Source: Channa striata
Lineage: Eukaryota > Chordata > Actinopteri > Anabantiformes > Channidae
Direction of reading: 5' to 3'
Assembly (NCBI GenBank): GCA_033026295.1
Contig: CM065181.1
Span: 868,001 to 932,000, forward strand
Length of the DNA: 64,000 bases
The notes under the pieces are model-generated. The model had not been told where the DNA came from and searched no databases. It saw nothing but the letters and a program-made list of their open reading frames with translations. A program made the translations under genes and the position numbers. Position 1 is the stretch's first letter. Every line of letters starts with the position of its first letter. Below are positions 34,122 through 46,800 of this stretch, one piece after another.

Positions 34122-36300
34122 TCACAGTGTGGAAAGACAGAAAAAAGCTTAAAGAGGTATAAAAGTGATAAAACTGAACCATCTCTGAACCATTAGATTT
34201 TTTTTTTCTTCTGATTGTGGATGCCTAAATCAATCCTCTCTGTGCCTCTCGGTGCTCACCTGCATCCAACATATGTATATTTGAACTCTACATAATCAGA
34301 TTTTTTTTTTCAAGCTATTGCTCTTGTACTGTGACCTCCCTCTGTGACTTGTGATCAGTACCAATAAGAGCTATTGATTGAAGTCATCACTGAGAAATGT
34401 AGTGTGAATTTGATTAATTGTAGCCACTTGAACCCAGTCTGTCTCAGATGTGTGATTCTGTATTTTTAATTAGTCAAGGGCCAGCAGTATTAAGAAAAGT
34501 CAGTATTGTGAATTGAAAAGCTTAATTCTGCTAAAATTGTCTAGAAGTAGGTTTAAGTAATACTATCATAAAGCATGTGTAGTTGAATTAAGCTAGTATA
34601 GTTAGTGGTTATAGCACCTAATTATTAAATCCAAATGTGTTTAATGTCTTTAAGCATTTAGAAGTCTTCCTCTGCCTACATGTCTTGAAGTGACAGTTTA
34701 ACTGACATATCTTCAGAAAGAACCCTTCTCTGTCTCTGTCCCTGGTGGCCCCATAGTCAGTGCTGTCAAAACAATAGCTGCTTGCTGCTCTGTCAAGGCT
34801 CAAAAGTGAAGAAGTGTCATATTCTGCCCTCATATGTCACTCTATTTCCTATTCAGTGCCCTTTATGCATGCTTTTGGGAACAGTGAAATCCACACAATT
34901 CACTCCTTTTGGCATCTCTGGAGCATTTCCACAAACACCAGTGCACTGGGTTTTTCCATAGAGATGAGATCTTGGTGCAGAATGACTTGCTGACTCCTGG
35001 CCAGTTCTTTCCCATCACTCATATTCAGTCTCAAACACTGTGTGTCAGTTTTACAATGCATGGTTATATCTATTTACTCAGATCTGTACAATAATTTGCT
35101 GAAAGCTGAAAAAAGTGATATGGTCTTGTAGAATTGGAATTCCAGGTAGCTATGTAGTGTGATATTGTGTACATCATTCCCTGAAAAGGCCAAAAATGTT
35201 TTTTCTTTTGTGCCTATATACCTGATTATATACCATAAACTTGTGTTGTGAACAGAGTTTAACTCTGATTTGTGATGTAGTCTTTAAGTGACTACTGTAT
35301 TACCTTTAATTGCCCAACATTTGTTTACAGACGTGCTTTAAGGGAATATTCCTGACTAATTGTGTACTGTGTTACTGTGATACTGTGTGAAGTAAGAATG
35401 TGAATGTTGCTGCTGTTGTGTGTGTGTGTGACATGTCTCAGCCTCTAGCCTAAAGCTCTCAAAAATTAAGCAGAGCTTTAATAAACTCTTGACTTTTTCA
35501 CCTTATTGCCGCAGTGATAAATGAGTGTCAGTCAGCTAATTAATTGTTGTAAAGGTGCAGCAGCAGTGGTCCATTTATGCGTGTAATGCCCTCTGTCATC
35601 TGTGATTTATCACCAGAGAAGTGGGGGTGTGGGGATTCTCTGACTCGATCTGCTGGATTGTCATGCTGCAGTCACTGATAAGGTTTTGTCAGCATACATT
35701 AAAAAAGTGAGTATATGGAAAGCTATGATTGTCAATATTTCCACTTGTCATTTTCATGCCACAGTGCACAAAGGCTTTATGATAGATTTTGAATTGAATT
35801 GATTTGAGAATAACAGCACTTTTGTAAATTTGATTTAGAGTATGTAGTAACTACACAATTGTGTGTAAGAAGAACAGTGGTATGTGCTAAAATTTGTACA
35901 CCCATTTAATTTCTCCTAATTTAGTAATAATTGTGACAAATTTTGTGAAAGCAATTCTACTTGAAGGTGTGTTACTGGCCTTGGCTGTTTTACTAATATT
36001 CTTGTCCACCTAATAAGTTCATGTTTTAAGAGCCAGTGTTGTCAATCCCTAGTCATGTAAAGAGTGACATCAAATATGGTTAGCATGCTAGACGTATTAT
36101 GTGCAGGTGGATGGACAGCCTTTATTCTTCAAATGTTTGTGGCAGAATACAAAAAGAGAGACATTTTGGTTTTCAACATAGTGACACTATACGAGATGGA
36201 GGCAACTCACTGTGGTGAACTGTAGCTGCCCTAATCCTTCATCCTTGACCGCAAGGTCTTTGGGGACCGAGCAGCAGCCAACAAACCAGAGATCCACTCA

Positions 36301-36368
36301 GCTACAGCTGGTTTCCAGTTAAGGGATGCGACTTAGGCCAAGAGGTGCAGAAAGAGGAGGAGGTGAGG
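36301..36368. repeat. 68-bp block, first copy of a duplicated pair
   Basis: The block starts GCTACAGCTGGTTTCCAGTT and ends AAAGAGGAGGAGGTGAG. It matches 38391-38458 with about four differences, in the same orientation, 2.1 kb away. It belongs to no repeat family that I recognise. Confidence 0.85.
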
Positions 36369-38245
36369 TATAAAAAGAGAAATGCTAGCAAGGAGGTTCT
36401 GTAAAGCAGTAACCTTTTCGATGATGAGTGCGTTTCCCATTACTGCTCTGACACAGGATCCGCAGAGATGATTTAATGGCGGTATTTTGTTTTTGCTGAC
36501 TTCACTCTTTTCCCCCTATTAAAACAAAACACAAGAGCTGGGGTTGGGGCTGTGTGGGAAGTGTGGCCAAGCAGCTAAAATCTATTACTCCCCAGCTTCC
36601 TTCCCCGTCTTTTTATCCCACTTATTTCACCACACTGAGCTAAGATACTTCCAGAGTTACACATTCTTCCACCTTGCACTTTTTTTCATATTTGCTATAT
36701 ACTGCTTTCTGCTTCCCACTCCATATGTAGTCAAATACACAGAACAGGAGCCTCAAAGCTGGGTGTTATTTTTTGTTTTCAATTATTTAGTCCACCCTCA
36801 AGTACGCTAGACAATACAGCACAAACATAGAGACACATTTCTGGATAATAAAGCAGAAACTACATCCACCAAAATGATGCTTCAGTTGAATCAACAGCTT
36901 TCTGTAATAGCCTGAGCAAAAAGTGCAGTGTGCTACAAGAAGTTTGTGTCTCTATAGCAAGGCACCTGATAGACAGAGAGCAGGCTGAATATCTGCCCAG
37001 GCCAGAGCTTATGTTTGCCACCACAGAGGTAAGGGCACAGAGCTGCAGCTGAAACAAACGTCTGCTGTGTTTTACCTAGTTAACTGGAGCCCCCTGTTGG
37101 AAAACAGGAGGATTGTCAGGCAAAGCAGCAAGTGAGAGCTGAACAGATCACTCCCCTTCCCTCCCTTTTCTTCCCTTTTCCTCAGTCCTGAATGTGAATG
37201 AGTTGTGTCCAGATGAGTTAATAAAAGCAGTCATTCTGACTTTTCTTTCTCCATTTCTTTGTAGGTGCAACTTCAGCAGTTCATTCATTACTTCCACCTC
37301 TTGTAAAACAATAGTTCTTTTATAATGTTGCAGTGACCCAACACTAAATCAAAAACTAAGGAGCCCACACAGTCCAATAATCCACTCCATTCTATGAAAA
37401 GACACTAGCACACTTTGTCATGGACAAGAGTCAATGGCTGAGTGCTTTGTGTCATATTGATTTCTGTCACATGGCCACTCTCAAGGTAATTGCATTAGCC
37501 ACTTGTGATAAATTTACTGCCTTGTTTCAGCCACTTGGGATCTGACACCAGGGCTGCTGGAGAGAAAAGGAAGTTTTTGAATCCACAAAGCTACTATCAA
37601 TACACGGACCCCAGACTTTGGGGACAAAACAGGAGGCAAGGAAGCATCAACATATAGTGTTTCATTTGGACCTAAGCAAGCAACATGATTATGTCCTCAA
37701 AATGAAACCCTGTACATCACTATCTGAATGTCTTAAAAAAAAAACCCAACTTCTAATAGAAGAAAGCCCTCCTTTTAAAATCTCTTAATAAGGTTGAATT
37801 AAAAGGAAAACACAATGTTGTTCTTTTCAGTACATTTAGAGGTTTTGTTGCTACCACTTGGTGTGGTACAAGCAGCTTACTAATGTTAACACACTTTATG
37901 TCCATGTTATGTAGCAGCATCACTGTCTTGTAGAAATTATGTTTCCATGTAAAATAGCAAACTACAACCACAGATTTCTTTAGTAAGGAATGTGGTGTTA
38001 GCTTGGTGACATTTAACATTGTCAATATAATTGTTAATTACAAATGTTAATGCTGAATATATCAGTCATATGTTCTCAGACCCAGATCTTTTCCCGAACA
38101 CTTCCAGGGTTTTGTTCAAGAGTACTTGGTTAAGGTTAGAGAACAACTAGATTAACAGAGAGAAACTTAACAGTGCCTTTAAACATAATGCGTTCGTGAA
38201 CAAAGTCTGCTCCACAGACAGGTTCTGGAGTTAAAGTCCTACCTT

Positions 38246-38279
38246 TCAGCAACCTGTCTGTCAACAGACAGGTTGCTGA
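38246..38279. repeat. Perfect hairpin, 16-bp stem with 2-nt loop
   Basis: The arm TCAGCAACCTGTCTGT (38246-38261) is followed by CA and the exact reverse complement (38264-38279). A further copy of ACAGACAGGTT lies at about 38215. A template-switch (snapback) event using that nearby motif is one way to make it. Confidence 0.9.
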
Positions 38280-38390
38280 CCTATAACAGTTTTTGCGGCT
38301 ATTATGAAAAGGCCTAATATCATTGATGGCAAGACGTGAGAATTGTTCAATCAGGGATAAGGCACACGGTTTCAGACAGCCTCAGGAACA

Positions 38391-38458
38391 GCTACAGCTG
38401 GTTTCCAGTTAAGGGATGAGACTTAGGCCAAGAGGTACAGAAAGAGGAGGTGGTGAGA
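38391..38458. repeat. 68-bp block, second copy of a duplicated pair
   Basis: This is the same 68-bp block as at 36301-36368, ending AAAGAGGAGGTGGTGAG. The sequence on either side differs between the two copies. Confidence 0.85.
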
Positions 38459-38844
38459 CACTGTACAGGCATCATGGTCGCTAGTACAATGCACACAAAA
38501 TGTGACAGGTGACAGGAGGGATTGTGGGAAGAATAAGAGAAACTGCTGTACAAATCCATTGTTCAGTCCTGTGCTTCCACCTATAGACATGGTTAGATTT
38601 TAGTATTTTTACCCTCAGTTTACACAGAGACAACATCCGTGAACTGTTGCTGACTTACTCCACATTGTCATAAGTTTAGCAACATAAATGATAGAGTGAA
38701 GGTGTGTGCAGACAAAAGAGGACCACAACTTCTAGTGAGTCCAGTAAACACCAGTCCATTTGTACAGCGTAAGTGGTATGCAGATAACAGAAACGAGGAT
38801 CCAGAATTCTATAAATCACATTTAGACCATATCATTACATGCAC

Positions 38845-39312
38845 CCATCCACCCATTTTCTGTAACCACTTATTCAGGGTAACAAGGGGCTGGAGTCTAT
38901 CCCAGCTGTTTAGACTGGATAGGACTGGATAGGTCTCCAGTCTATCTCAGGGAAAGACATGCACCGACTGACAAACATTCGCACCTATGGGCAGTTTAGA
39001 ATCTTTAATAGTCGTCATTGAACACATATATATTTTCACCTACACGTTATACTGTCTCTGCGTTGAACACTTCCTCCTGGAAGAAGTGGTGGGCAGTCAC
39101 AGGGGTCTCCCAGGGAGTGTCTTGCACCTGGTGGATAGGGCAAGATCACAAATAACCCTAATATGGCTGTCTTTGGACTGTGGGAGGAAAGTGGAGTACC
39201 TGGAGACATGCAAACATGGGACGGACATGCAACCCCACACTGAGAAGGTGCAGCTAGCTAATAGGTTTGAACCATGGAGGGGGCAGTCCTAACCAATCCA
39301 CCACAGTGCTGC
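38845..39312 (+). repeat. Common teleost interspersed repeat with an internal insertion
   Basis: The left edge CCCATTTTCTGTAACC and the phrases GGGGCTGGAGTCTATCCCAG, ACCTATGGGCAGTTTAGA, TCTTTGGACTGTGGGAGGAA and GGTTTGAACCATGG belong to a repeat seen widely in fish genomes. The phrase order matches, but about 150 nt between 39005 and 39160 does not belong and looks inserted. The tRNA-like end is decayed. The class is uncertain. Confidence 0.65.
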
Positions 39313-42300
39313 CCCCCGAACATTTCAAAGTTATAAAATATGATTTCAAGTTCAGGTTGTCCTGTTTCATGTATTAGAAACAGGAAAAAAAATAATAGAC
39401 TGAAGCAGCTGCATAGAATTGTAAACAATGTCAGCATACCTACATTCAGCAGGCCTGATCATCTTAGATCATTTCATTTCTATCATCCAGTTTTTGATCT
39501 GTCAAAAATATTTGGCTTTACATGTTGCAAGGGCAAGTAATTTTAGTTCACATGCTAGACACAAATATGTGTGTTGTGTCTGGTCCTTTTATGCATAGAT
39601 TAGGGTGGCTGGGGTGTCACCACAAAGTGTGTATGCACTAGGTGCACTGTGATTGTTGGCTACCACCAGCACTTGCTTAGCTTTAAGATTTGTTTAAAAC
39701 TGTGCTAAATGGTTACCGTACAGTAACCTATATACAGTTAGCTTTCACTTTTGCATTAGAAATTAAGCATTAGCCATGAAGCTCGCTGTGATTAACCCAA
39801 TGGTGAATGGAAGATCGCAGATGGAGCTGATAGTTCAGTTTTCCTGAGAGTTTTACTTGTTTAACATGTTTACTGACAAACTATTTACTTGCTTCTATCA
39901 CATTCACAGTAACATACATTTGTAAACTAAAATTAATGAAGTCTCACCTCACCTGGGCTACCTCTGTCTGTGCTCCACAGTGTGGGCCTCACTTTTTGTT
40001 CTTTGTCTCAAATATTTCTTAATATTTTTTAAATATAGGTTTTTCTATGGAAAGTTGATGACACACTGTAAATTTTAGTTTCCCTGCACCATGTTGATTG
40101 CCATGATTCCTCTTCCTGCCTATTAGTGAGCTGGAGTCTTTGTTTTCTGTGTTTAGCCAAACCAAAGAAACCCATGATAACTGCCATAGCATGCTGAGCA
40201 CATACTCACCTTACCCCAATAGTTAAACATGTTGATGTTACTTTGCTTTTCTCCCTAGATTTATCTGAAAGTCAAAATTTCAACTTGTACTTGTAAAATC
40301 TACTTATAAAAGTAATCAAGCAAGATTTGTTGGTTTCACAAATTCAGCACAGTTCACTTAGTTTGAATTATCTTGTTACATTGTCAGGTCTAAAGTGACC
40401 ACGTTTAGACACATCATTTTCAATTCTATGCAACAGCTTTACTCAAATATAATGCTATATTTGCGCAGTGTGATCTACTTGTGTTTTAGTGTCATTGAAT
40501 ATTTCTTCAGGTTGAGTCAATAATGAATATTTTGTGGTTCTTTAAGCCATGAGCCTTTGTCTTCTTGGATGAGATCAAACAAAACCAGATTTGTGGGCCA
40601 TCAACCCCACTCAAGTAGGACAGGGCCAAGGGTGATGCTCAGGGGAGGTGGGGGATCTAAGAACTTCACACAAAGATTAAACACTAGATGAAAGTACACA
40701 CGAATAGCCAACTCAGAGCAACACATGTAGGAGACAAAAGCAATCAATCATGTCCCCTCTATCACCTTACCTCCAATAAGATTACATCAATCAATATGCT
40801 CTCCTATGAGTGATTGGAATTTGTCTGCTTCTAAAGTACAAAGGGGTGGGAGGAGGTGCTGCTCAATTTTCCCAATGATTAAAGCAGGGCAAAATACCTT
40901 TGATAACGTCAAAGACCTTGCTGTGACTGGTTTTGTAAGGGCAGTGTTGGGAGCAGATAGAGATAGCTGATGGTACTAGGTGACATGGACAGTTAACAAA
41001 AAAGACGAGGAACAGCACGTATATACACTAGCAAACAAATTTAATATCCTGTATGGTGTGGAAATTGGTTCTTTACCAGCCAAGTGTAGATGTTTTCTTA
41101 CTACGCAGGTAATTAACATGGACATCACTTAATATTGTTTGTTGCTTAGCACCTTAATTCAAATGTTTGGTGACCAATGCTAATCAGCAAGCTAGTCACA
41201 CAGCTGATTGAGTACTTCAGTGAACCTTAAACTTGGGATGGCAATTGGAGTGGACACGTCCTCTCTTCTTGTGACTGGGCTGTGAACTGAATCATGTCCT
41301 GTTTACATTAAAGAAGTGTGTAGTGTCTACAGGTGAGGTGCATTCAGGACACTACAGGTGGTGCTCTGTATTTCATCAGAAATAGGCTCTGCGATATGTT
41401 TAGTCAGTCTAGGTACAGTGCTGCCCCTCCCCAATTCCCTTAAAACCCTACTGCAATTGTAGATTTAGAGGGAAGAACAGGTGAAGGAGGGTTTTTTTTG
41501 TAGTTAGAAATTTGTGCTCCAATAATCTCTACACAATTTTTAAGTATCTCAAAATTGTGGCCAGTAAAAGTGCTAAGAGGCTAGTAACTTTGCAAAACAA
41601 TTTTTTTCCAAAGCTTCCACATGCCTTGCCTGCTTCTATGCAAGATCAATATGTTAACATTGTCACTACTTAAAAGTGAATTGGCCCAAAAGATAATTAC
41701 ATTTGTGGTACTCAAAAATGTTTCCTGTATGTGTCAGTTTACAAAAAATATGAAGATGTATTGATGTTGATCATCTCATGGGTTTGACAGGTTTGAAATA
41801 AAGAATATTTAGCAAAAATGTAAAACTCTATATTTTCCTTTGTTGCAAGTGCTCTGACAACCAAACAGTTGATTTCAGTCCACCCTCTTTACAAATGCTG
41901 CTGTAGCCTACAGTGTTCTCTCAGACCTAGTAGTTGTTTGATTGATAAACGTGGGGAAGCATCCAAAAACATAAAGCAGTGTTTTGCCGGAAAAAAAATG
42001 GAATTTAGCCCACTTACAATGAATAAATGAAGATTAAACACCATATTATCTCATATGCACAGAAAACCCTGTGTCTGCATCAGTGGGCAGTAGTTTAATC
42101 CAAAGATCTTCCCACGATACACATTACAAAGGGTTCATTAGGGAAGCACGTGTGCTGTTGTCACAGTCTTGCTAAATGAAAAGAGCCCTCCGGTGAGTTT
42201 GGAAGGTCTTCAAGAGGTTCCAGCAGCGGAACAGAAGAGCGTTTTCTTTCCATTTCGCCTTAGTTGGAGATTCATATGAAATCAATTGGCAGTTTGTTCA

Positions 42301-43975
42301 ACAATAGAAGTGTGCTCATTAGTGCAGCACAGACATTGGTCATTTGTCTTCTATTCACTAGATGGCCAGGGGGTACTTTAAATTCCGCTTGTTACCAGGC
42401 AGATATGCATGCTCAGCCTATCCAGGATTCTTTAATGTTTATGTGTCTGTGTGTGTTTGTGAGAGTCAGTGTGTGTGAGGGCAAGAAAAAGAGAGAGCTC
42501 CACCTGCCTCTGCATATTTGTGCTAATGTGCACCAGCTGTTAGCTTATGCCCCTACAACTCATAAGAGCTGTTTATGCCAATTAAACTTCTACTATGATT
42601 TCAGTAAATCTGTCATGCTTAACGTTTAAACACTACAGGTATATTATTATGCCTATTTCACACATGTTTGGTCCAGTGCCAGAGGGCTGCATTCCATAAC
42701 TCTATGCTTATTAGTGTTCAGCTAGTCACTAAGTTAATTAGTAAGGTCATGCGCAACATGAAATGGGTTTTTGTACAATGAGATTTGTCTACATTTTTGT
42801 ATGTGAATCACTTCAGTTTTGCCTCCCAGTGAACTAAGGAGAGACCAATAAACTCGCTCATACCCACTAGACAAACCAACATTGAAGAGTTTCCATCAAC
42901 TTGCACAGAATTTTTGTTCAGTTTAAAAATAAATCTTATATAGATTGCTGCCATTAGAACACCAACTGTGTAAGGCTGTGTTCAGAGGTGACTGTGTGAA
43001 GAAACGCAGCCCTTCTCATAAATTTGAATGGGCAAGATTATTTAATGCAACTGGGACCAGCACTACAGGGGGATCTGTCAAAATGATTTAGTCTTATTCC
43101 AATAAAAAGTTGGATCTACTTCAAACGTTTTTGTTATGTGGTGTCATTGGCAAAGGTGTTGTACGTTCATGAAAGTTTTTTTCCTTTTTTTATACAAATT
43201 CTGAACAGAACAGACAGGAGAAGGGGAGAGTTAAGAAATGCAATTAGATCAAAGTCCTTTAACTTTGAAATACCTGAACACTTAATCCACAAAATGAGCA
43301 TACATGTATTTTAGTCATTAATTCAAAAACGTTCACATGACAATCTCAGTGTGTGTGGAGGATTGCTCAGACTCACCAACCACACAGATACTGATTCCAT
43401 AATTTCATGCAGATACCAACAAGCCATTGACTTAGATATGTTTATTAGTCTAACTCAGTCTCCCTAATTCTTTTCAGCAAACATATCCAACACATCAAAA
43501 GTTGGCTTCACTCTTTAGGACTACCATCTGATCTCCAAACATAGGCTGCTGTAAATCATGCAAAGACAGATTCTTGGAAAATCAGGGAATCACATTTTAT
43601 GCAAACCACAAGCAAGAAAAGGCCAAACAATCAAAACAAAATGAACCAGATTTATTGCTGATGACCAATCATTATTTACTGATTTCTCAATAAATCCTGT
43701 TAACTTTGTTGACTCAAGAGAGAAGAAGGGCGATCAGTGGGTTCCCTGTGTGTTAAGAAGATTACATTTGGCTTCTTTAAAATAATACATTGGAGTATCT
43801 GTAATATGACTTTGTTAAACAATCCAAGCCCTATTGTACATCCATATTTGTGTGATGTATATTCAGTTTATTCACTAATTTCAGACCTTTATAATGCATA
43901 TATAGTTACAGCAGGTAATTATAGCAAAAGCACCTGTAATGGTTACCTCACAATTTAATATTTAAATTATAATCT

Positions 43976-44250
43976 AAATGGTAACTGGTCTGCACTTATA
44001 TAGTGCATTTCTACCTGTTGGTACTCAAAACACTTAACACTACTTCTTATTTACCCATTCACACTCACAATCACACAGACACTCACACATGGGGGAACTC
44101 CTATGCTGCTGGCCAACACTCATCGGGAGCAACTACTGTAAGTGGGGTCTCAGTGTTTTGCTCGAGGACACTTTGACATGTGACTAGGGGAGCCGGGATC
44201 AAACCAACATCTGTAGGATTGGTGGACTACCTGCTGCACCACAGTCGCCC
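43976..44250 (-). mobile_element. SINE family A, minus strand, near full length
   Basis: From left to right this is the tail (CTGCACTTATATAGTGCATT), a CA-rich body, TCAGTGTTTTGCTCGAGGAC, and the head with GATCAAACCAACA and the end CACCACAGTCGCCC, all the reverse complement of the 3849-4130 copy. Confidence 0.85.
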
Positions 44251-44304
44251 GTTTAAGTTCTCTCATTTAAAGAATTTTTTTTTCCAAATTACAGAAGAAA
44301 AAAA

Positions 44305-44339
44305 TATCCTACTTATTTCTAGTAGAGATAAGTAGGATA
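44305..44339. repeat. Inverted repeat, 12-bp arms with 11-nt loop
   Basis: TATCCTACTTAT at 44305-44316 pairs perfectly with ATAAGTAGGATA at 44328-44339. The sequence is AT-rich, so chance or a small transposon remnant are both possible. Confidence 0.85.
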
Positions 44340-45488
44340 GTATTATAGTAGTGTGTACCCATGGAAATACAAGTTTTCTATCACACTATTCCCAAAAGAC
44401 ACACAACTTCATACTAAAAAGAACCCAACAACAATAACAACAACAAAAATGTGATAAACAAGGTATCATTCCCTTTGACATATTCAAATAAAATCCCTTT
44501 CCCTTAGGAGTCATTATTACACATAAATAGCTACATTGATCTATTAGCACTCTCACAGGCACAGTAGGGGAAATTGTTTTTTAAAGGTATTTTTTTAAGT
44601 GCTGTAAAAGACACACATGTCAGAAAATAGGTATATTTTGCATTAAACAAGTAAAACTCCAAAGCATATGAATAAAATGTTCCACTATTAATACATGTTT
44701 TGGACATGCACTGAACAGCAACAACATAAGATTCACTTGATGGTTTTATTATATCTTTACTTTATATTAGGCCTGTCAGTGTTAACATGATAATAACAGC
44801 TAATGCAAACTCCTTGTAATGCCACAATTTTTTTTGTTGTTATGCAGATTCATTCATTGTGACCTTTTGCCTCACGCATTTACAACTTGACAAATAAAAA
44901 GCACATAACAGTAGTTCAGTAAAATAGCAACCATAAATGCAACCATTAACAAGCATAAATGTGAAACAGTAATGTCAGCTCTGGCCATGGTGATTGTGTG
45001 TTAATTACAGCAAGTTTGTCTAATCTCTAGTTGTGTTGGATATGCTATGATAGCTGGTTGCATGTTCTCCTAAACTGATTTGATTTGTCACACAACTTAA
45101 TAACTGAGCAAGTTCTAGTAGAGTCTATCACCAGCTTTCACACTGAATCTGCGCCCTCTCCCTCTACCAGCTCTAGTAGATGCAGAAGTAAAAAAGAATA
45201 ATTTTAAACCTTGCTTAGTGCTTTATTTTTATTTAATGTAGATAAAATAAGAAGGGAGATATATGCAAATTTGCTGTGTGTAAAAAATAATAAATATAAT
45301 TTGACTCAGTTGTTAGTTCATTAGCTTCACCAAGTCAATACCATCAATAATAAGTCTTAAAACTGTACAGCTAATTTTCAGTAAATAAATGTGTTATTAT
45401 TTTGTGTTTAATTACAATTACATTCTGCAATTACTTATGATTAAAAATGTTATTTAATTGACAGCCCTGATCTACTATCACTAAACAC

Positions 45489-45957
45489 CATTGTTGGGAA
45501 TTGTTATTTTTAAAAGTAACTACTTACAAAGTTACCGTCATTAAAGAGCAATCTGTTAAATTACAGCGTTACCGTTTAAGAAAAGTAATTATTAGAGTAC
45601 TTTTCCATTGCCTTAAATGAAAACTCCATTGTGATTCCTCATGCATGGTGTTTCAATCAAAAACAGCAGGAATAGCAGCCCCATTTACGCTCCTTTATTG
45701 TACAGCCTTACATTTAGCCTATTACAGAGGCTGTAAGTTAGGGCACTGCTACTACCTGTGGTGGCAGATTCTTGTTATTGTGACAAAACATACACAACTT
45801 GGTAGATTAAAGGTAACAGATTAAATATTTAAAATTGTAACTAAACAACTCAGTACTTAAATTGCGGGCCTACTGTGTTAGATTACTCGTTACATCGAAT
45901 CAGATCAAAATCAGAGTGATCTAACTGTTACTTTGTACCCTGTTACACCCAACACTG
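45489..45957. mobile_element. hAT-type MITE (469 bp)
   Basis: The ends are CATTGTTGGGA and CCCAACACTG, a short inverted repeat with one mismatch in the outer ten bases. The flanks CTAAACAC (45481-45488) and CTAACCAC (45958-45965) are an 8-bp target duplication with one mismatch. The inside has the GTAACTA/GTTACC repeats typical of fish CAGTGTTGGG elements and no coding sequence. Confidence 0.85.
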
Positions 45958-46599
45958 CTAACCACTAGGTCAAATTATGGTAAAGTTTACAGTAATGAAA
46001 GCTGGAGTTACAATTAAAATTGAACTGTATCCATTGATGCTAACATGAAAACATTCAGTTTTGGGGAGGGGGATCTATTTAATACAGAAACATTTACCTA
46101 GAATACATTGATAAATTTATAAACTACAAATATTGATTGATTGGGGGTCATCCATGTCAATAACTCATTAGTCCTTTACATCTGTTCATTATTGTTCATT
46201 TGACAAAACAAAGCAGTTGGAGACAAACCTCATACAAGGACGTTAGATAAATCCTGCACTGGCAGAGAATAAAAAGCATTTGAAGAATTGTTTCAGCATC
46301 TGAACAAGAAGAGTTTGGCCTGTGACTGTAGTAGACTTTTTAAAAATCATTTATGAGGCTGGCTGCCCTTCAAATATCTTCCCCTGCCTTGTAAACACAC
46401 ACAAACACAAACTGCATAATTTCAGCCATTTATGTCCAGATCAATTAAGGAGATTGACATTCTTCAGTGAAAATCAGATAAAAGTGATAACAGTCAGGGA
46501 GGTCAACCTGAACCTTGTCTTCATCTCCATTACTGGGAAAATATGGACAGGATGAGGGACTTGAAGATAGGAAGAGAAACTTACAGTTGTCATTATAAT

Positions 46600-46800
46600 A
46601 CATTTACATTTAGTGAATTTGGCAGACGCTTTCTATCCAAAGCGACTTACACACTAATTTGGTATACACACATACATACACGATGGCTGCCACACAGAGT
46701 GCTCATCTAGCCCACCAGGAGCAACGGGGAGTTCAGTGTCTTACCCAAGGACACTTTGTAGGGACCAGGGATCGAACGACTGACCCTGTGGATCATGGAC
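46600..46800 (-). mobile_element. SINE family B, minus strand, head lost
   Basis: CATTTACATTTAGTG, TTTGGCAGACGC and AAAGCGACTTACACACTAAT form the tail in reverse complement. GTGTCTTACCCAAGGACACT and GGATCGAACGACTGACCCTG form the body. The tRNA-like head stops near 46800, so the insertion is 5'-truncated or decayed. Confidence 0.82.
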
